Shown piece by piece: positions 33,011-45,142 of a stretch of 64,000 bases of DNA (its first letter is position 1; each line of letters starts with the position of its first letter). This DNA comes from Manis javanica (Eukaryota; Chordata; Mammalia; Pholidota; Manidae), in contig NC_133165.1 of the NCBI RefSeq assembly GCF_040802235.1, positions 16,153,623-16,217,622 on the forward strand. Direction: 5' to 3'. The position numbers and the translations under genes were made by a program. The notes under the pieces were generated by a model, which saw only the letters and a list, made by a program, of their open reading frames with translations, did not search any database and was not told the origin of the DNA.

Positions 33011-33559
33011 ATCTCTGTTACATAATAATATATCAAAGGGTGAAAGACAAAATAAACTAAGGTCAGGAGGAAGAAGCGCACCAAAGAGGAAGAAAGGATG
33101 CTATGTTTATAGGGAGTGCCAGAGAAGAACTAGTAAGAATGTGATATTTGAGAGAGGCAGCCATATAGATAAGGAGAAGACAAGTGTCCCAGGCAGACGA
33201 CACCGGAAGTTCAAAGTCTTTAAGGAGGAAGCATGCATGGTATGTTCAAGGAACAGCAAGGAGACCAGTGTGGCAGGAGTGGAGTGAGTGAGGAAAACAG
33301 GAAGAGCAAAAGTTGGAATTGTAGCAGAAGGTCAGGTCACACAGAGCCTTCTAGGTCATTCTAAAATCTTTGACTTTTACTCCCAGTGAGGTGAGAGGCC
33401 CCTGAGGGATTTTGAAGAGACCAGAGACGTGATATAACTCATATATTGAAAAGACCCCTATGACAGCCTTGCTGAAAATAGACTGGAGTGAAATGTGAAG
33501 AGCATGGGAAGAGGCCAGGAGACGAATTAGAAGCCTATCCAAATAATGTAGACCAGAGA

Positions 33560-33930
33560 GGCTGATGGCTGGATGAGGGTGGAAGTGGTGGAGGTGCTAA
33601 GAAGTAGTTAAAATCTGAATTGTGGTTAAAATCTGTTGCAGGTAGAGATAAGAGGATAGCTGTTAGATCAAATGGGGAGTGTGAAAGAAAGAGGAAAGTC
33701 AACAACGACTCCAGGCTTTTTGGCCTCCACAGCTGAAGAATGCTATTGCCATTTACTGAGCCTGGGAAGTATGTGGAGAGGTCAGGTTTGAGGTTGGAAG
33801 GCGGGTGAGAATCAGATTTGGAGGTTTTGGACATGTAAAGTTTGAGGTCTATAGAAGATATCCAAGAGGAAATTTCAAGTAGAAATCCCAAGGAGGAGCT
33901 CCCGGCCATGGATAAAAATTTGGGAGTCAT
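33560..33930 (-). repeat. Inverted duplicate, right arm (source copy in L2)
   Basis: In register with the flanking L2 on both sides, so this is the original. Together with the left arm it forms a hairpin-capable inverted repeat with a loop of about 550 bp. Confidence 0.9.
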
Positions 33931-34454
33931 CAGTGGAATCATGAAATTTAAATCCATGAGACTAGATGAGATCAGCAAGAAAGAGCATGCAGATTTACCA
34001 GTCAGTCCAAACAAGCACCCTCCAAATGTACAATCTGAGAAGAGTTTAACATCGGGTCTATGTACATGGTGTGGCAGAGTTTAGGTTAAAGAAGAAGGGG
34101 AGATGTACTACTCCAAAAGCAGGAAGCCTAACATGGTAAAGGAAGGGGAGAGTTACTGGGAACACAGAGGAGGTAGCTAAATGCGCAGAGGACAGCACAG
34201 CAGTTAGGAGGCTAGAAGAATAAATATCCCTCCTCCACTCTCTTCCCAGCCTCCCGCAGGAAGACGAGAAAGGGCAAGGGAATCTGTTGATACAATGTAT
34301 TCAAATCACCATTTAGAGCACAAATCAGAGAAGGGCAGAAAGCAAATGTGAAGAGGCAAATGAAAGATATTCAGCACAATAGACAGAGAAGAGAAGAGAC
34401 CCAAGAACTGAGTTCTGGGGAATTCCAATTTTAGAGATCAAACAGCTAAGGAGT

Positions 34455-34880
34455 GTGGTAGACCTAGCTGTAAGTTGGTTCCAATGATTTCTACCCCTTA
34501 GTGTTCATGCCCTGTATAATCTCCACTTCTTGCATGTGGACAAGACCTTTGATTTGCTTCTAGCCAATAGAATGTGGATAAGGTGAAGGTATGAAGTCAT
34601 TTTGAGATATACTTAAGGTCCCAAATCAGTTTCTCTGGCGTTCATCAAAAGGAAGTTTATCCTAGTGGGCCTGACCTAATTAGGTGAAAACTCCTAAAGT
34701 AAAGGTGCCTGGGCTCTCCTTGAGGTCAGAGACTCTCTTTATGGTCTTGATGAAATAAGCAGCCTTGTTGAAGAAGCCTAGATGGAAGGAATTGTGAGCA
34801 GTCTCTTGGACCTGAGCATGGTCTTCTGCTGACACTCAGCAAAAAGCCATGAACTTCAATCATACAGCCAAGAAAGTGGC
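34455..34880 (+). repeat. Old dispersed repeat inside L2
   Basis: TTTGATTTGCTTCTAGCCAA, TAGAATGTGGATAAGGTGAA, TCCTAGTGGGCCTGACCTAA and the text after it follow a common ancient MER-type repeat. Family not named. Confidence 0.5.
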
Positions 34881-35499
34881 ATCCCAGAAGTAAACTGAAG
34901 AAGATATTTCAAGAGTAGTTATCAGTTGTATCAAATGCTTCTGGCAGAGTTCATGTGAGACAATAACAGAGAGCTGATCATTAGAATCACAACAGGGAGC
35001 AACCTGGTGGCTTTAGCAGGTAAATGAAGATAGAAATCTGCTTAAAATGGATCCAAGAGTTGGTGGGGGAAAAGAAGTGAGCTAAGGACCATAAGTAAAT
35101 ATCTCAATATGTTGTGCTATCATGAGAAGCAAAAAAAACATGACAGTAGCTGGAGAAGAATATGGGGTCAAGGAGGGGTACTTTCACAATAGGAGGTATT
35201 CCATCACTTTTGACTATTCACTGGAATTATTAAATAGAGAAGAAAATTATTGATTTGGGGAAGAGATAGAGAGTTTGTTGGAATTATGTCCTTAAGGAAG
35301 CAAGAGGGGGTAGGAATTAGTGCGAAAGTGGAGTTAGGCCTGGAGAGAGACAAGGACAGTTCACACATAATGGTAAGAGAGAAGCCAGATTATTTGGGTC
35401 CATATACGAAAACTAAATAAAGATAATGTAAGAATAGCAAAGTAAAGAACAATCTCATTCATAAACATGTATGAAAATATCCTAAATTAAATACTAGAA

Positions 35500-37490
35500 A
35501 GTTAAATTCACCACATATTTTTTAGCATTTTTGAGACGTAGTTCACATCTCATAAAATTCACCCTTTGTAAGTATACAATTCTGTGATTTTTAGTACATT
35601 CAAAAAGTTATGCAAACTTGACAACAGAGCATTTTTATCACCCCAATAAGAAGTCTCATATTATTAGCAGTCACTCCCAGCCCCTGGAAACCACTGATCT
35701 ATTTTCTGTCTTTATGGATTTGCCTACTCTGGACATGTTGTATAAATAGAATCATATGATATGTGTGACCTTTGTGACTGTCTTCTCTCATTTAGCATAG
35801 TTTTTGAGGCTCATCCATGTTGTAGCAAATATCAACACTTCGTTCCTTTTTATTGCTGAATGACATTTCATTGTATGGATATGGCAAATTTTGTTTATCC
35901 ATTCGTCAATTGATGAACATTTGGGTGGTTTCCACTTTGGAGTTATTATGAATAATGCTGCTATGAACATCTATGGACAAGTTTTTGTGTGGACATATGT
36001 CTATCTACCTAGGAGTAAAATTGCTGAATCATATGATAACTCTTATGTATAACTTTTTGGGGAACTGCCAAACTCTTTTACTAAGAGGCTGCACCATTTT
36101 ACATTCCTGCTAGAAAAGTATGAGTGTTCATTGTTTTTTACATCCTCATCAATACATGTTATTGTCCATCATTTTCATTATAGCCATTCTAGTGGGTGTT
36201 AAATAGTAACTCATTGTGATTTTGATTTATATTTCTCTAATGACTAATTATTTTGAGGATCTTTTCAAGTGCTTATTGGCCATTCACATATCTCCTTTAG
36301 AGAAACATCTATTCAAATCTTATGCCCATTTTTAACTGGATTGCTAGCTTGTAATTGTTGATTTGTAAGAATTCTTTATGTATCCTAAATACTAATCCCT
36401 TATCAGATATATGATTCACAATATTTTCTCCCATTCTGTAGTTTATCTTAACACTTTCTTGATAATGTCCTTTAAAGCTCAGAAGTTTTTAAGTTGATGC
36501 AGTCCCTTTTTTTCTTTTTTTAGGCTTTTTGTTTTCTGTTTGTTTTGCTTTTGGTATTATATCTAAGAAACCACTGACTAATTCAAGGTCACAAGATTTA
36601 TTTCCATGTTTTATTCTAGTAGTTTTATGATTTTTAGCATTCTTTTTTTTATTAACTCTTGTATATGCTGTAAGTTAGGGTTCCAATGTCATTGTTTTAC
36701 ATGTAGATATCCAGTTGTAACAGTAACATTTATTGAAAATACTCTTTCTTTTTGAGTAGCCTTGATGCCCTTGTCAAAAATTAATTGACCAAGTAAAAGA
36801 GTTAATTTCTACATTCTCAAGTCTATTCTGTTTATCTATATGTCTATCTTTATGTCAGTACCACACTGATTTGGTTACCATAGCTTTGTAATAAATTTTA
36901 AAATCAGAAAGTGGGCCCTCAACTTTTTTCAAGATTGGTTTGACTAGTCTGGGACCCTTAAATTTACATACAGTTTTAGGATTAGTTTGTCAATTTCTAT
37001 TTTTTTAAAAGCAGCTGCAATTTTGATGGGGATTGTATTGAATTTATAGATTATTTGGGGGAGTATTTCCATCTTAATAATAAGTCTTTTAATCCATAAG
37101 CAAGAGATATATTTCCATTTATTCATATCTTGAAAAGTTTCATGGCTTTCAGTGTAAAAGTATTGCACTGCTTTTGTTAACTTAATCCCTAAATGTATTG
37201 TAAATTGAATTATTTTCTTAATTTCCTTTTTAATTGTTCATTGTTGGTGTATTGATAGGCAATTGATTTTTCTCTATTGATCTTATACCTTGTTACCTTG
37301 CTGAATTGCTTATTAGTGCTACTATTTCTTTCTGTAGATTACTTAGGATTTCTGTATATAATGCCATATCATCTGCAAATATAATTGTATCTTTCTCTTT
37401 TGAATCCTATGCCTTTCTTTTTCTTTTTTTCTTGCTTAATTGTCCTGGTTAGAATCTTCAGTACAGTACTGAACATAGGTGAACCATGTA
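35500..37490 (-). mobile_element. L1M element, 5'-truncated, antisense
   Basis: Minus-strand L1 with its 3' end near 35520. Key plus-strand phrases: CTCATCCATGTTGTAGCAAA, TTTATCCATTCGTCAATTGA, TAGCCATTCTAGTGGGTGTT, CCCTTATCAGATATATGATT, ATCCAGTTGTAACAGTAACA, GCCATATCATCTGCAAATA. It covers ORF2 from inside RT to the 3' UTR. Short minus-strand frames (35970-35788: MFIAALFIITPKWKPPKCSS) are ORF2 relics. Confidence 0.93.
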
Positions 37491-37619
37491 TTTTTTAAAA
37501 CAGATAAGCAAATATGACTTATCTCAGTGATTTAAAGGCTTATCAATATAACAATATAAAGTAACATATTGAATTAGAAATTTCAAATGATCATCTCAAT
37601 ATATTTACATAGTGAATAC

Positions 37620-37855
37620 CTTATATTGTGCTTGCTGTGTGCCAAATAGTTTTAAGCCCTTTATAAGTATTAACTCATTGGATCTTTAAAACAACCCTGT
37701 AATTAAGTGCTGTCATCCCTTACATTACACATGAGCAAATCAAGCCAGAGTTAAATTATCAAATATAACACAGCAGTAAATGACAGAGCTGGAATTTAAA
37801 CCCAGGCAGACTGGCCCAGAGTCCTAGCTCTTACCCATCTGGAATGCTGACTCAC
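37620..37855 (-). mobile_element. MIR SINE
   Basis: TTGCTGTGTGCCAAATAG, TATTAACTCATTGGATCTTT, AAACCCAGGCAGACTGGC: a nearly complete reversed MIR. Confidence 0.93.
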
Positions 37856-37869
37856 ATATATAGCTTAAT

Positions 37870-38235
37870 GATGAAATATGAAAAGCATTCTTTTAAATGT
37901 CAGGGAAAAGGCAAGGATGTCAGTTATCACTATTTCTACTGAACATTTTAGTTTAGGTTCTAATAAATGTAACAATAAAAATTTTTTGGCATAATAATTA
38001 GAAAGGAAGAGACTTAACTGTCACTATCTGTGGAAGATATGGTTGTCTACACAGAAAATTCAATAGCTAAAATCAGTCACTACAATTTCAAAACAATCAG
38101 CACACTTATAGAAAAAAAATACAAAAATTGATAGCGTATTCCTAAACACCAGTGACAATCCATTGGATAATAAAAAAAAATCCATTCAAAACAGATATGA
38201 TAAGAAATCCAAGAATAGATCTAACAAAAGATAAA
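37870..38235 (+). mobile_element. L1 ORF2 fragment (RT region)
   Basis: AAAGGCAAGGATGTCAGTTA, TTTAGTTTAGGTTCTAATAA, AGAAAATTCAATAGCTAAAA, AATCCAAGAATAGATCTAAC in the order of L1 ORF2 downstream of the RT YADD region. Confidence 0.85.
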
Positions 38236-39000
38236 CAAGTAGGGAAATGTTCAAGAAAAGTAGACTAGTGTGACTATAGTATAGAGTCTCTGCAAGGGGG
38301 GCCCAGAAAAAGGAACTTGTCCAGATTAAAGAGGCTTGCATGTATACTCCACAGAAACCTTTGAGTAAAAAAGTGGCCAAAAATAACATACTAACTAGGG
38401 AAATCCAATCTGACCCCAGTTACATGGAATCCATTAGTCTAAGCAGCCCAGAAAATGTGGTGCTGGTATTCAGTTGTAACCACCTCCTCATGGTGATTTT
38501 TATAACTGGACCATTCTCAATGAAAAGTAATTGTCACTGGCCCAAATAAAAGGAACACCAGTATTTTAGATCTGATTATGTTTTTCCTGTACAGTGAAAC
38601 TAAGGGCAGAAAACTCTTGCTGCAGTACTGCTTGTCAGGCAAATTCTGCCTGGCCCTCATATTTTCAGTATGAGGTCAGATGATGGAATCTTGAGTCATC
38701 CAGTGGCCGGCTTGATGACCAGGTCTTCTATTTAATGACTAATTTTGGCATTTAGAAGAAAAGACTAAAAATATAACTGTGATCATGGGCAGAATTCACT
38801 TGTTAAAAAAAACAAGGCTTCAGGCTGGTTTCATAAAATTGTAATGAAACCATGGTAATAAAAGACAATAACTCTAAGAGTTAAACGGCAGATTTAGAAG
38901 GTTTTTCACATCAAATCCTGATGTTGGTTTGGCACCATGTAGGGGTTGTAAGTCCCAAACTGACCTATTTTGCTAAACACAACTGAATATATTCAGGCCC
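38236..39000. other. Gene-free stretch
   Basis: Nothing recognised. Confidence 0.4.
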
Positions 39001-39009
39001 TTATCTTTC

Positions 39010-39085
39010 TGACTTTTCTCTCTAACACTTTAATTCACCAAGTATTTATTGGGCACCTGCTATGTATCAGGGTCTATGCCAAGTC
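39010..39085 (-). mobile_element. L2 tail fragment
   Basis: TTCACCAAGTATTTATTGGG, CACCTGCTATGTATCAGGG: reversed L2 3' end. Confidence 0.65.
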
Positions 39086-39399
39086 CAGGATCTGGATGGA
39101 GAACAAAGCAGAGGCAGCAGGTGCCATCTCAAGTTCACATGCCTTCCTGAAGTCCACGTTGTCTCACACCCCTCCTGGGCATCAAGGACACCACTCTGAA
39201 GACTGTGTTCCTGCCTCCTTCATCACTGGTTCCCTCGCTCTTTTTCTTCTGCTTTTCTCTTACTATCAGTTGCCTTCAATCTTCAGCCCTATTCTCTCCC
39301 AATATTCTCTCAGAACAATCTCATATATTCCCATTTTTCCATGTCATTTATTTAACAAAATTACATATATATGGATTACTGCATACATGGATTAATACA

Positions 39400-39595
39400 T
39401 GTGCATGTGTATTACTATATGCCAAGCACTATTCTAAACATTCTGTGAATACTGACTCATGTGTCCCCTAACAACAACAATTTGAGGTAGAAACTATTAC
39501 TTTATCCACTTTCCAGATGAGAGTGTCAAGGCCCAAACAGATTAAGAAAGTGGCAGGACTAGAATTTGCACCAGGGCAGACCGTGTCTTAAAGCA
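39400..39595 (-). mobile_element. MIR SINE
   Basis: ATGCCAAGCACTATTCTAAA, TTATCCACTTTCCAGATGAG, AAGTGGCAGGACTAGAATTT. Confidence 0.85.
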
Positions 39596-39825
39596 ATATG
39601 CAATGCACGCTCTCGTATGTGTGAATGTCTCCCTTACATAAATCATTAAATCAGAAATGTCTGTATTCAGTCTCATGTTTTCTAATGGCTACAAGATATC
39701 AGCACCTGAACTTGCCAGACAACTCAGAATCAATGTGTTCCATGTCCCAAAGTGCTTTTCCTTTCATGCTCTACATTCTGTGTTTAGGTTCCCTTCAACA
39801 GCCTTCTAAAAGGTCTCCCCACCCA

Positions 39826-40560
39826 GAAGTTCTCAAAGAATGATCCAAGATCACTTAACAGTTTATGAGACCCTTACAGGGGTCCACAAGGTCAAGATTA
39901 TTGTCACAACACTAAAATGTTATTTGCCGTTTTCGCTCTGTTGACATTTGCACCAATGGTCCAACAATAATGATCTTACAGCTGTTGGCAATTTGGTATG
40001 AATAAAGCAGTGGCAGAAAACTCACATTAGAACACTATTGCACTCTTCATCATCATTATTTAAGAATATCTTTGATGAAGCAGTAAAAGTAACTAATTTT
40101 TTTAAATCTTGACTCTCTAGTACACACCTCTTAACTATTCTGTGAGATGAAAAGGGAAGTACACAGAAAGTCCTTCTGTTATATTGAAACAATGCTTGTC
40201 TAAAGGAAAAGCAATTACGTGAATGTTTTAAGTTGCAAGCTGAATTCTCAAAGCACTTTTTTCACAGACTATTAGAAAAATATATTTATCCTAATTAGGA
40301 TATTAGGAAAATCAGAATTTTGGCACTCTTGTATCTGATACTGTTAGTGTGATTGTTTCCCAGTACTTAAAACTTAGGCAACCAGTATTTTTCAACTGAC
40401 CAATATATGATGACACAAAATTATAAATGGATAGAAGATTCACTCAAAAAGGTAAGACAGACAAATGGTTTTCAATACAGCATAGTAACAAAAATAAATT
40501 TCTACATTGCAATTCAGCTTTATGAAACTACCGTTTATTGAGATTTGATTTGTTATCAAA
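39826..40560 (+). mobile_element. hAT-family transposase-derived DNA transposon relic
   Basis: Follows a hAT (Charlie/Tip100-type) transposase coding region: TTGATGAAGCAGTAAAAGTA, TGAGATGAAAAGGGAAGTAC, CTAAAGGAAAAGCAATTACG, AAGTTGCAAGCTGAATTCTC and CCAGTATTTTTCAACTGACC occur in transposase order. No frame stays open. The exact family is uncertain. Confidence 0.7.
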
Positions 40561-41165
40561 GAATATCAGATACCCTAAGCCTGGAATTCCTCAGCTGTGA
40601 CACCAGCCCACCGCATGTGGGGCACCCACCAGGACCCCTCTGCATCCCACCTCCAGGGAACTGTGGGAGTAAGGACGTCAGAAGCAAACAGGAGGCACAG
40701 GCCGCTGGCTATGCAGTAAAGACCCAGGAATGTCTTGTCTTCTGCTGGCATCCGTGAAACTGGCAGGCCAATGTGTTAGGTTGTAAGTAAGGTAAAATCT
40801 CAGTCTCCTCACAGTTCTTGACGTACAGTGAGTGATAAAGAAATCTTTTAATTAAGTGAAGTGCTCAAGTGAGGCAATCCTAGGAGCAGATTGAAATGAT
40901 TAAATAGAGATGGTCTTAGGAGGACCATTATCTACAGATAAGAGGCAGCCACTGAAAACATTTAGCATAAGTGAAACATGACCAAAGTGTTACTTTAATA
41001 ATATGTATCTGACAGCGGTATGCCGACTGCCACCTGGAACTAGACCCAAATATCAATGGCCACAACACTTACCCAGTGCTTATCATCAAGAAGTCATTGT
41101 GATACGGATTCTATTTAATTCTTGTTACAACTGACTAAGGTCACTGCAATAAATACTGGTATATA
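40561..41165. other. Gene-free stretch
   Basis: Moderate GC at 40575-40770; a 70-codon ORF there has no motif. Confidence 0.4.
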
Positions 41166-41425
41166 CTACTCTCTATGTGAACAGATTTAAGTGCAGGAAC
41201 TCACTAAATATGCATGACAACTTTATAAGGTACCACTATCCCACCATTTTACTAATAGGAACTAAGACATCCAAGAGATTTAGACTAAGTCATCTAAGGA
41301 CTAAATGACTTTCCCAAGGTCACAACAAACCACACATAAGTAAAATAAAGAGGTAAGATTTGCCCTAGGAAGTCTTGCTCTCAGAGACTATGTTCTGAAC
41401 CATCAGGCTATATACTGCCTCTTAG
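41166..41425 (-). mobile_element. MIR SINE
   Basis: CCACCATTTTACTAATAGGA, GACTTTCCCAAGGTCACAAC, then GAAGTCTTGCTCTCAGAGAC. Confidence 0.75.
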
Positions 41426-41589
41426 GGAAGGCATATGCAGTCATTATGCCCATCACACAGCTCTGTAAAGAACTGTAGCAAAACTGTCACTTACCCAAAG
41501 CAATAAAGCTAGTACATGGTGAAACCAAAAAATATATAATATAAAAAAATGGAGGCTATGTAGTCAATTGCATAAATTCAATTTTCAGA

Positions 41590-42050
41590 CTTATTTTGGT
41601 TCATTTTCACTAATCTTTTTGTTGTTTGATTCATTTATATATTGCAATAAGATTACTACAATTGCATTAGCTAACACTTTTATCATATCACATAACTTAT
41701 CATTTCTTTTCTGTGTTGAGAACAGTTAAGATCCATTCTCTTAGCAATGATTTATAATACAGTATGTATGCTTATAATACCATATTTGGCTCTCCAGAAC
41801 TTATCTACAAGTTTGCACCCATAAACATCCCCACAATTCCTTCACTCCCCCCATCTCAGGCCTGCTAAACTCCTTTCTACTGTCCGTTTTCACTAGTTCA
41901 CTTTTTTTAGATTCCATATTTAAGACAAATATCATACAGCATTTGTCTCTCTCTGTATGACTTATCACACTTAGCAGCATGCCCTCAAGTTCCATCCTTA
42001 TTGTCACAAATATCAGGATTTCTGTGATGTATCAATTAGCCAATATACAC
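41590..42050 (-). mobile_element. L1 3' fragment, antisense
   Basis: ACTTTTTTTAGATTCCATAT, TATGACTTATCACACTTAGC, AGCATGCCCTCAAGTTCCAT: reversed end of ORF2 and 3' UTR of an L1M. The minus ORF 42007-41801 reads ORF2-terminal residues (MELEGMLLSVISHTERDK). Confidence 0.85.
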
Positions 42051-42159
42051 AGATTGTATATATATCATAGGTTCTGATTTTAAGGGATTCCTTTGAAGAT
42101 TGTTATGGAGAGGGGCCTGACTCAGACTCAAATGGAACCTGCAATTGTCACCCTGGTGA

Positions 42160-42500
42160 CCAAAATAGACAAATGAGGTCCACTATGCCTAAGAAGGGGG
42201 CAGCTGTGACTCCAGGGAGAAAATCCCGGAGCAAAATACCTTTGAGACCAAAATCAGTCAAAGGGAGAAATAAAGTGGGAGAAAACCATTGATTTCTTAC
42301 AAGCGGTTGTCCACTCCTGCCCTCCCGTGCCTCTTGTGACTGGGCTGCAGAAGAAGGGGCCCGCCCAGCCTCTCCAGGCTCGCCCTTGTAAATTACCCAT
42401 TGATATGGGGATGGACTACTTCTCTCCACTCCTTGGAAACACCTGTTGATACAGAGATGCACTAAGGCCAGGTGAGAGATTCTGGAAATACTGCACTTTT
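42160..42500 (-). mobile_element. Solo LTR of the 23-kb provirus family
   Basis: The reverse complement matches 23150-23480 through most of its length, including TTTCCAGAATCTCTCACCTGG, CACTTTATTTCTCCCTTTGA and GGAGT(C/T)ACAGCTG. No internal proviral sequence adjoins it, so it is a solo LTR, or an LTR with the internal part lost. Confidence 0.8.
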
Positions 42501-42539
42501 ACCCACAGCATCACTTAACTTAGAATTCCTTGACTGAGA

Positions 42540-42950
42540 GTGACAGGAACCCATTTAAAACTCAGTGTTGGCAACAAATGGAACCAGGTCATCATTCCTA
42601 CACTTTCTCTCTCTTTGGCGTCTCTGCTGCTCTCTGATCACTGACATCATCCTCACAATCAGAGTCTCTCCAGGAGGCTGGAACTGTATCTACGATGATT
42701 ACAGACTCACATCTTACTTGCTTCGCCACCAAAAAAAGAGAAAAAACTCCCGATTCCAGTTCAAAAGATACCCAGGAGAGGACTCTGTTGTCCAGCTTGA
42801 GTCATTCACTCCCTTTATGACCAATCCTTGTGAGCAGCAGCTCTCGTGTCCCTCTCTGGATGGGAGCAGGCTTAGGGAGTGCATAGAGCAAGTCAGGAGG
42901 GAATGGGTGATAGTCCCTCAGAGACACGTGATTGTAGTTGGATAGCTATT
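42540..42950 (+). repeat. Old dispersed repeat, family not assigned
   Basis: ACCCATTTAAAACTCAG, a TCTCTCTCTTTGGCGTCTCT block and GAACTGTATCTACGATG resemble the repeat at 20367-20900. The 126-codon ORF (42565-42945) lies in it and is not believed. Confidence 0.4.
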
Positions 42951-43099
42951 CGCCTAAAGAAAGAGGCAGACAAGGTGAGCAGTGGTCTCAGGCAACCAGG
43001 AGCAATCGATCTGCAGAATATCTGAACAGGGACTCTTCCTGTTTGGCTTTGGCACCTTTTACATTTGAAACACATTTTGGAATTCAGCACATATTTCAG

Positions 43100-43540
43100 T
43101 TCAGCACAAGGCTGGGTTTCATCACTGTGTTCATGGATATCTTGATTTCCCTAATGAAACAATAGTTGCCTTGGGAAAATACCTGGTATTTTCCTACACT
43201 TAGTAAATTCTTATTGGAACAATGTCCAGTCCACCTTTTCTGTCACACTATAAACGTGAAAAACTTTCTTTGGTTTATGTCACTGCAGTTTTCGGGAGAC
43301 TGTCGTTGTTTAAAACCCCTCCTTTTGACAGCTGGCACAAAGCTTCTGCTCCCCAGGAGATGGTCCCCACAGTGTTTTGTCTTCTTAGCTCTAACAGCTC
43401 ACTGTCACTAACAGCTCAATGTACTTGAATTAAATGCCCATTGATTTCTGACTCTGTGACGGCACTTAACACATTCCGAGTTTTTTCTCATTTGTATTAC
43501 ACTCTAACCAGGGCCAGATTTTAAATTTAAAATAGTAGCT
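43100..43540. other. Gene-free stretch
   Basis: Overlapping ORFs at 43166-43428 show no motif. Confidence 0.35.
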
Positions 43541-43544
43541 ACTA

Positions 43545-43765
43545 CTTTTTAAGCACTTGGTTTGGTGTTTTTATGTAGCTTAGCTAATTCAACAAAATTA
43601 ACACTTACATACACATATATAGACATACCCACAGATACACACAGTTAAGAGGATTGAAGAAGCTGCAGTCTGGAGAGATTAAGGAACGTACCCAAGCTCA
43701 TGACCCTTGTCTAGTGCATAGTTAGCCTTCCCACCCAGGTCTGTCTGACAGTCAAGCCTGCCTCA
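43545..43765 (-). mobile_element. Diverged MIR SINE
   Basis: TTAAGCACTTGGTTTGG, AAGGAACGTACCCAAGC, CCCAGGTCTGTCTGACAGTC. Confidence 0.6.
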
Positions 43766-44885
43766 TGGCACTCTTTGGCTAGCAAATCACATCCAAATCA
43801 CATTCCTAACTATTGCACAGTTAATGTTCCCTTTGCAAGACAGTGTACATTCAGTCCAGGCAGAAATGATCACCTCCCTTGTCCCCTACACAACCAGCAC
43901 AGAATTTTCAAACATTCATAATCACCTTCATGTTCAACTGCTTGTTTAGAGAAGTCTTCATCTGGGACATGCTGGGCTGTCAAGGACAAGGACAAATTCG
44001 TGTTCTCGTGGTACAGAGATGAATTTCTAAAATGAACTTCAGAAACAAAATCATCACAAAGATTTTGGATGGTGAGGGGAAAGACTCTTTTTATGATATT
44101 GTTGGTTTTCTCTTACCCAAGAGATTGTCCTCACATATTCTAAAAACCTCATTTGGGGTAGAGATCAAACAAAGCCAGCTTCAGCCAGAAGGAAAAAAAA
44201 AAGATGTGAGCATTTGTGGAAGCTAGCTGTCGGCTTTACGCACACCACTTACGTGTCAGCACCTCTCCTTCTGGTAACTTTGGCCACACAGCCACCAAGA
44301 AAGTCAAAAGAAAAAGTCCAACTGAGCTGCATAGGCCCAGTGGGGATGACTGAGCAGAACTTCCAGTGTTAGTAAGCCAGGTGACCGGGCGTGAAGGGAG
44401 CCTCGTGGGCGAACACAAAAGTCTGTTTCGATTTCACTACAGTGACTACAGATTCGTGTGCGATAAAGCCCATTTGTTACCAAAAGGGAAGATGTTTCTC
44501 CTTTCTTAATTATAGAATAAATTTAGTAACCATGGCCTGAATCCAACAAGATTGTATCACAAATAGATTCCCTAAACGTTCCCATGGGACTGCAGGGGCT
44601 CAAGGAATTTGAACAATAACAGCTTAAAGAAATAAACAAACAGTAATATATATGTAATAATTTTGTTATTGAATTCTTATGCACTCTTGTTTATCAGAAT
44701 ATTTAAGTTCACAGAGCAGCATCTTGTTGGTATGCTGTGTACAAACATATATACTCTAATAATTTTAATACTAACTTTATGTTTTGCGAAAGGAGAGAAC
44801 TTATTTTTCATGTATGGTTTGGGGTTTGGGGTGTCTGTGTGTGTTTGTAAGCCATGCTTTAAAACAAAAGTTCCATGTATCCACA
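43766..44885. other. Gene-free stretch
   Basis: No repeat or ORF of note. Confidence 0.4.
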
Positions 44886-44889
44886 AAAT

Positions 44890-45105
44890 AACATTTTAGG
44901 AAATACAATAAAAGACATCCCATTTGTAATAAGGACAACAAATAAAAGAAAAAAATTCCAAGGAATAAATATAACAGAGTTTGCAAGATCCAAATGAAGA
45001 AATATTTTAAAACACTAAAAAGGGAGACACTTTGGCAGTGAGAAAGATAGGAATAGGAGAGCCCAGTATAATAAGTATTTTATATATATACATGTATATA
45101 CACAC

Positions 45106-45142
<37 letters not shown>

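Larger units (their letters stand above)
32455..35420 (-). mobile_element. Long L2 LINE relic, antisense
   Basis: Minus-strand L2, 3' end at about 32455 (ATTATTTACTCAACAACTAT...TTATTGAACAGC, the reversed L2 tail) and coding part to about 35400. The frame 34014-33535 includes a DDS-type RT block and the DFNHNSD region of L2/CR1-like RT. Interrupted by an inverted duplicate (32641-33010) and by an unrelated repeat (34455-34880). Decayed. Confidence 0.75.

Noticed and set aside
32641-34014. 118- and 159-codon ORFs of near-identical sequence on opposite strands
   Set aside because: Not paralogous genes: both are the L2 RT segment and its inverted duplicate.
42565-42945. 126-codon ORF
   Set aside because: Lies in an old dispersed repeat, with no domain.
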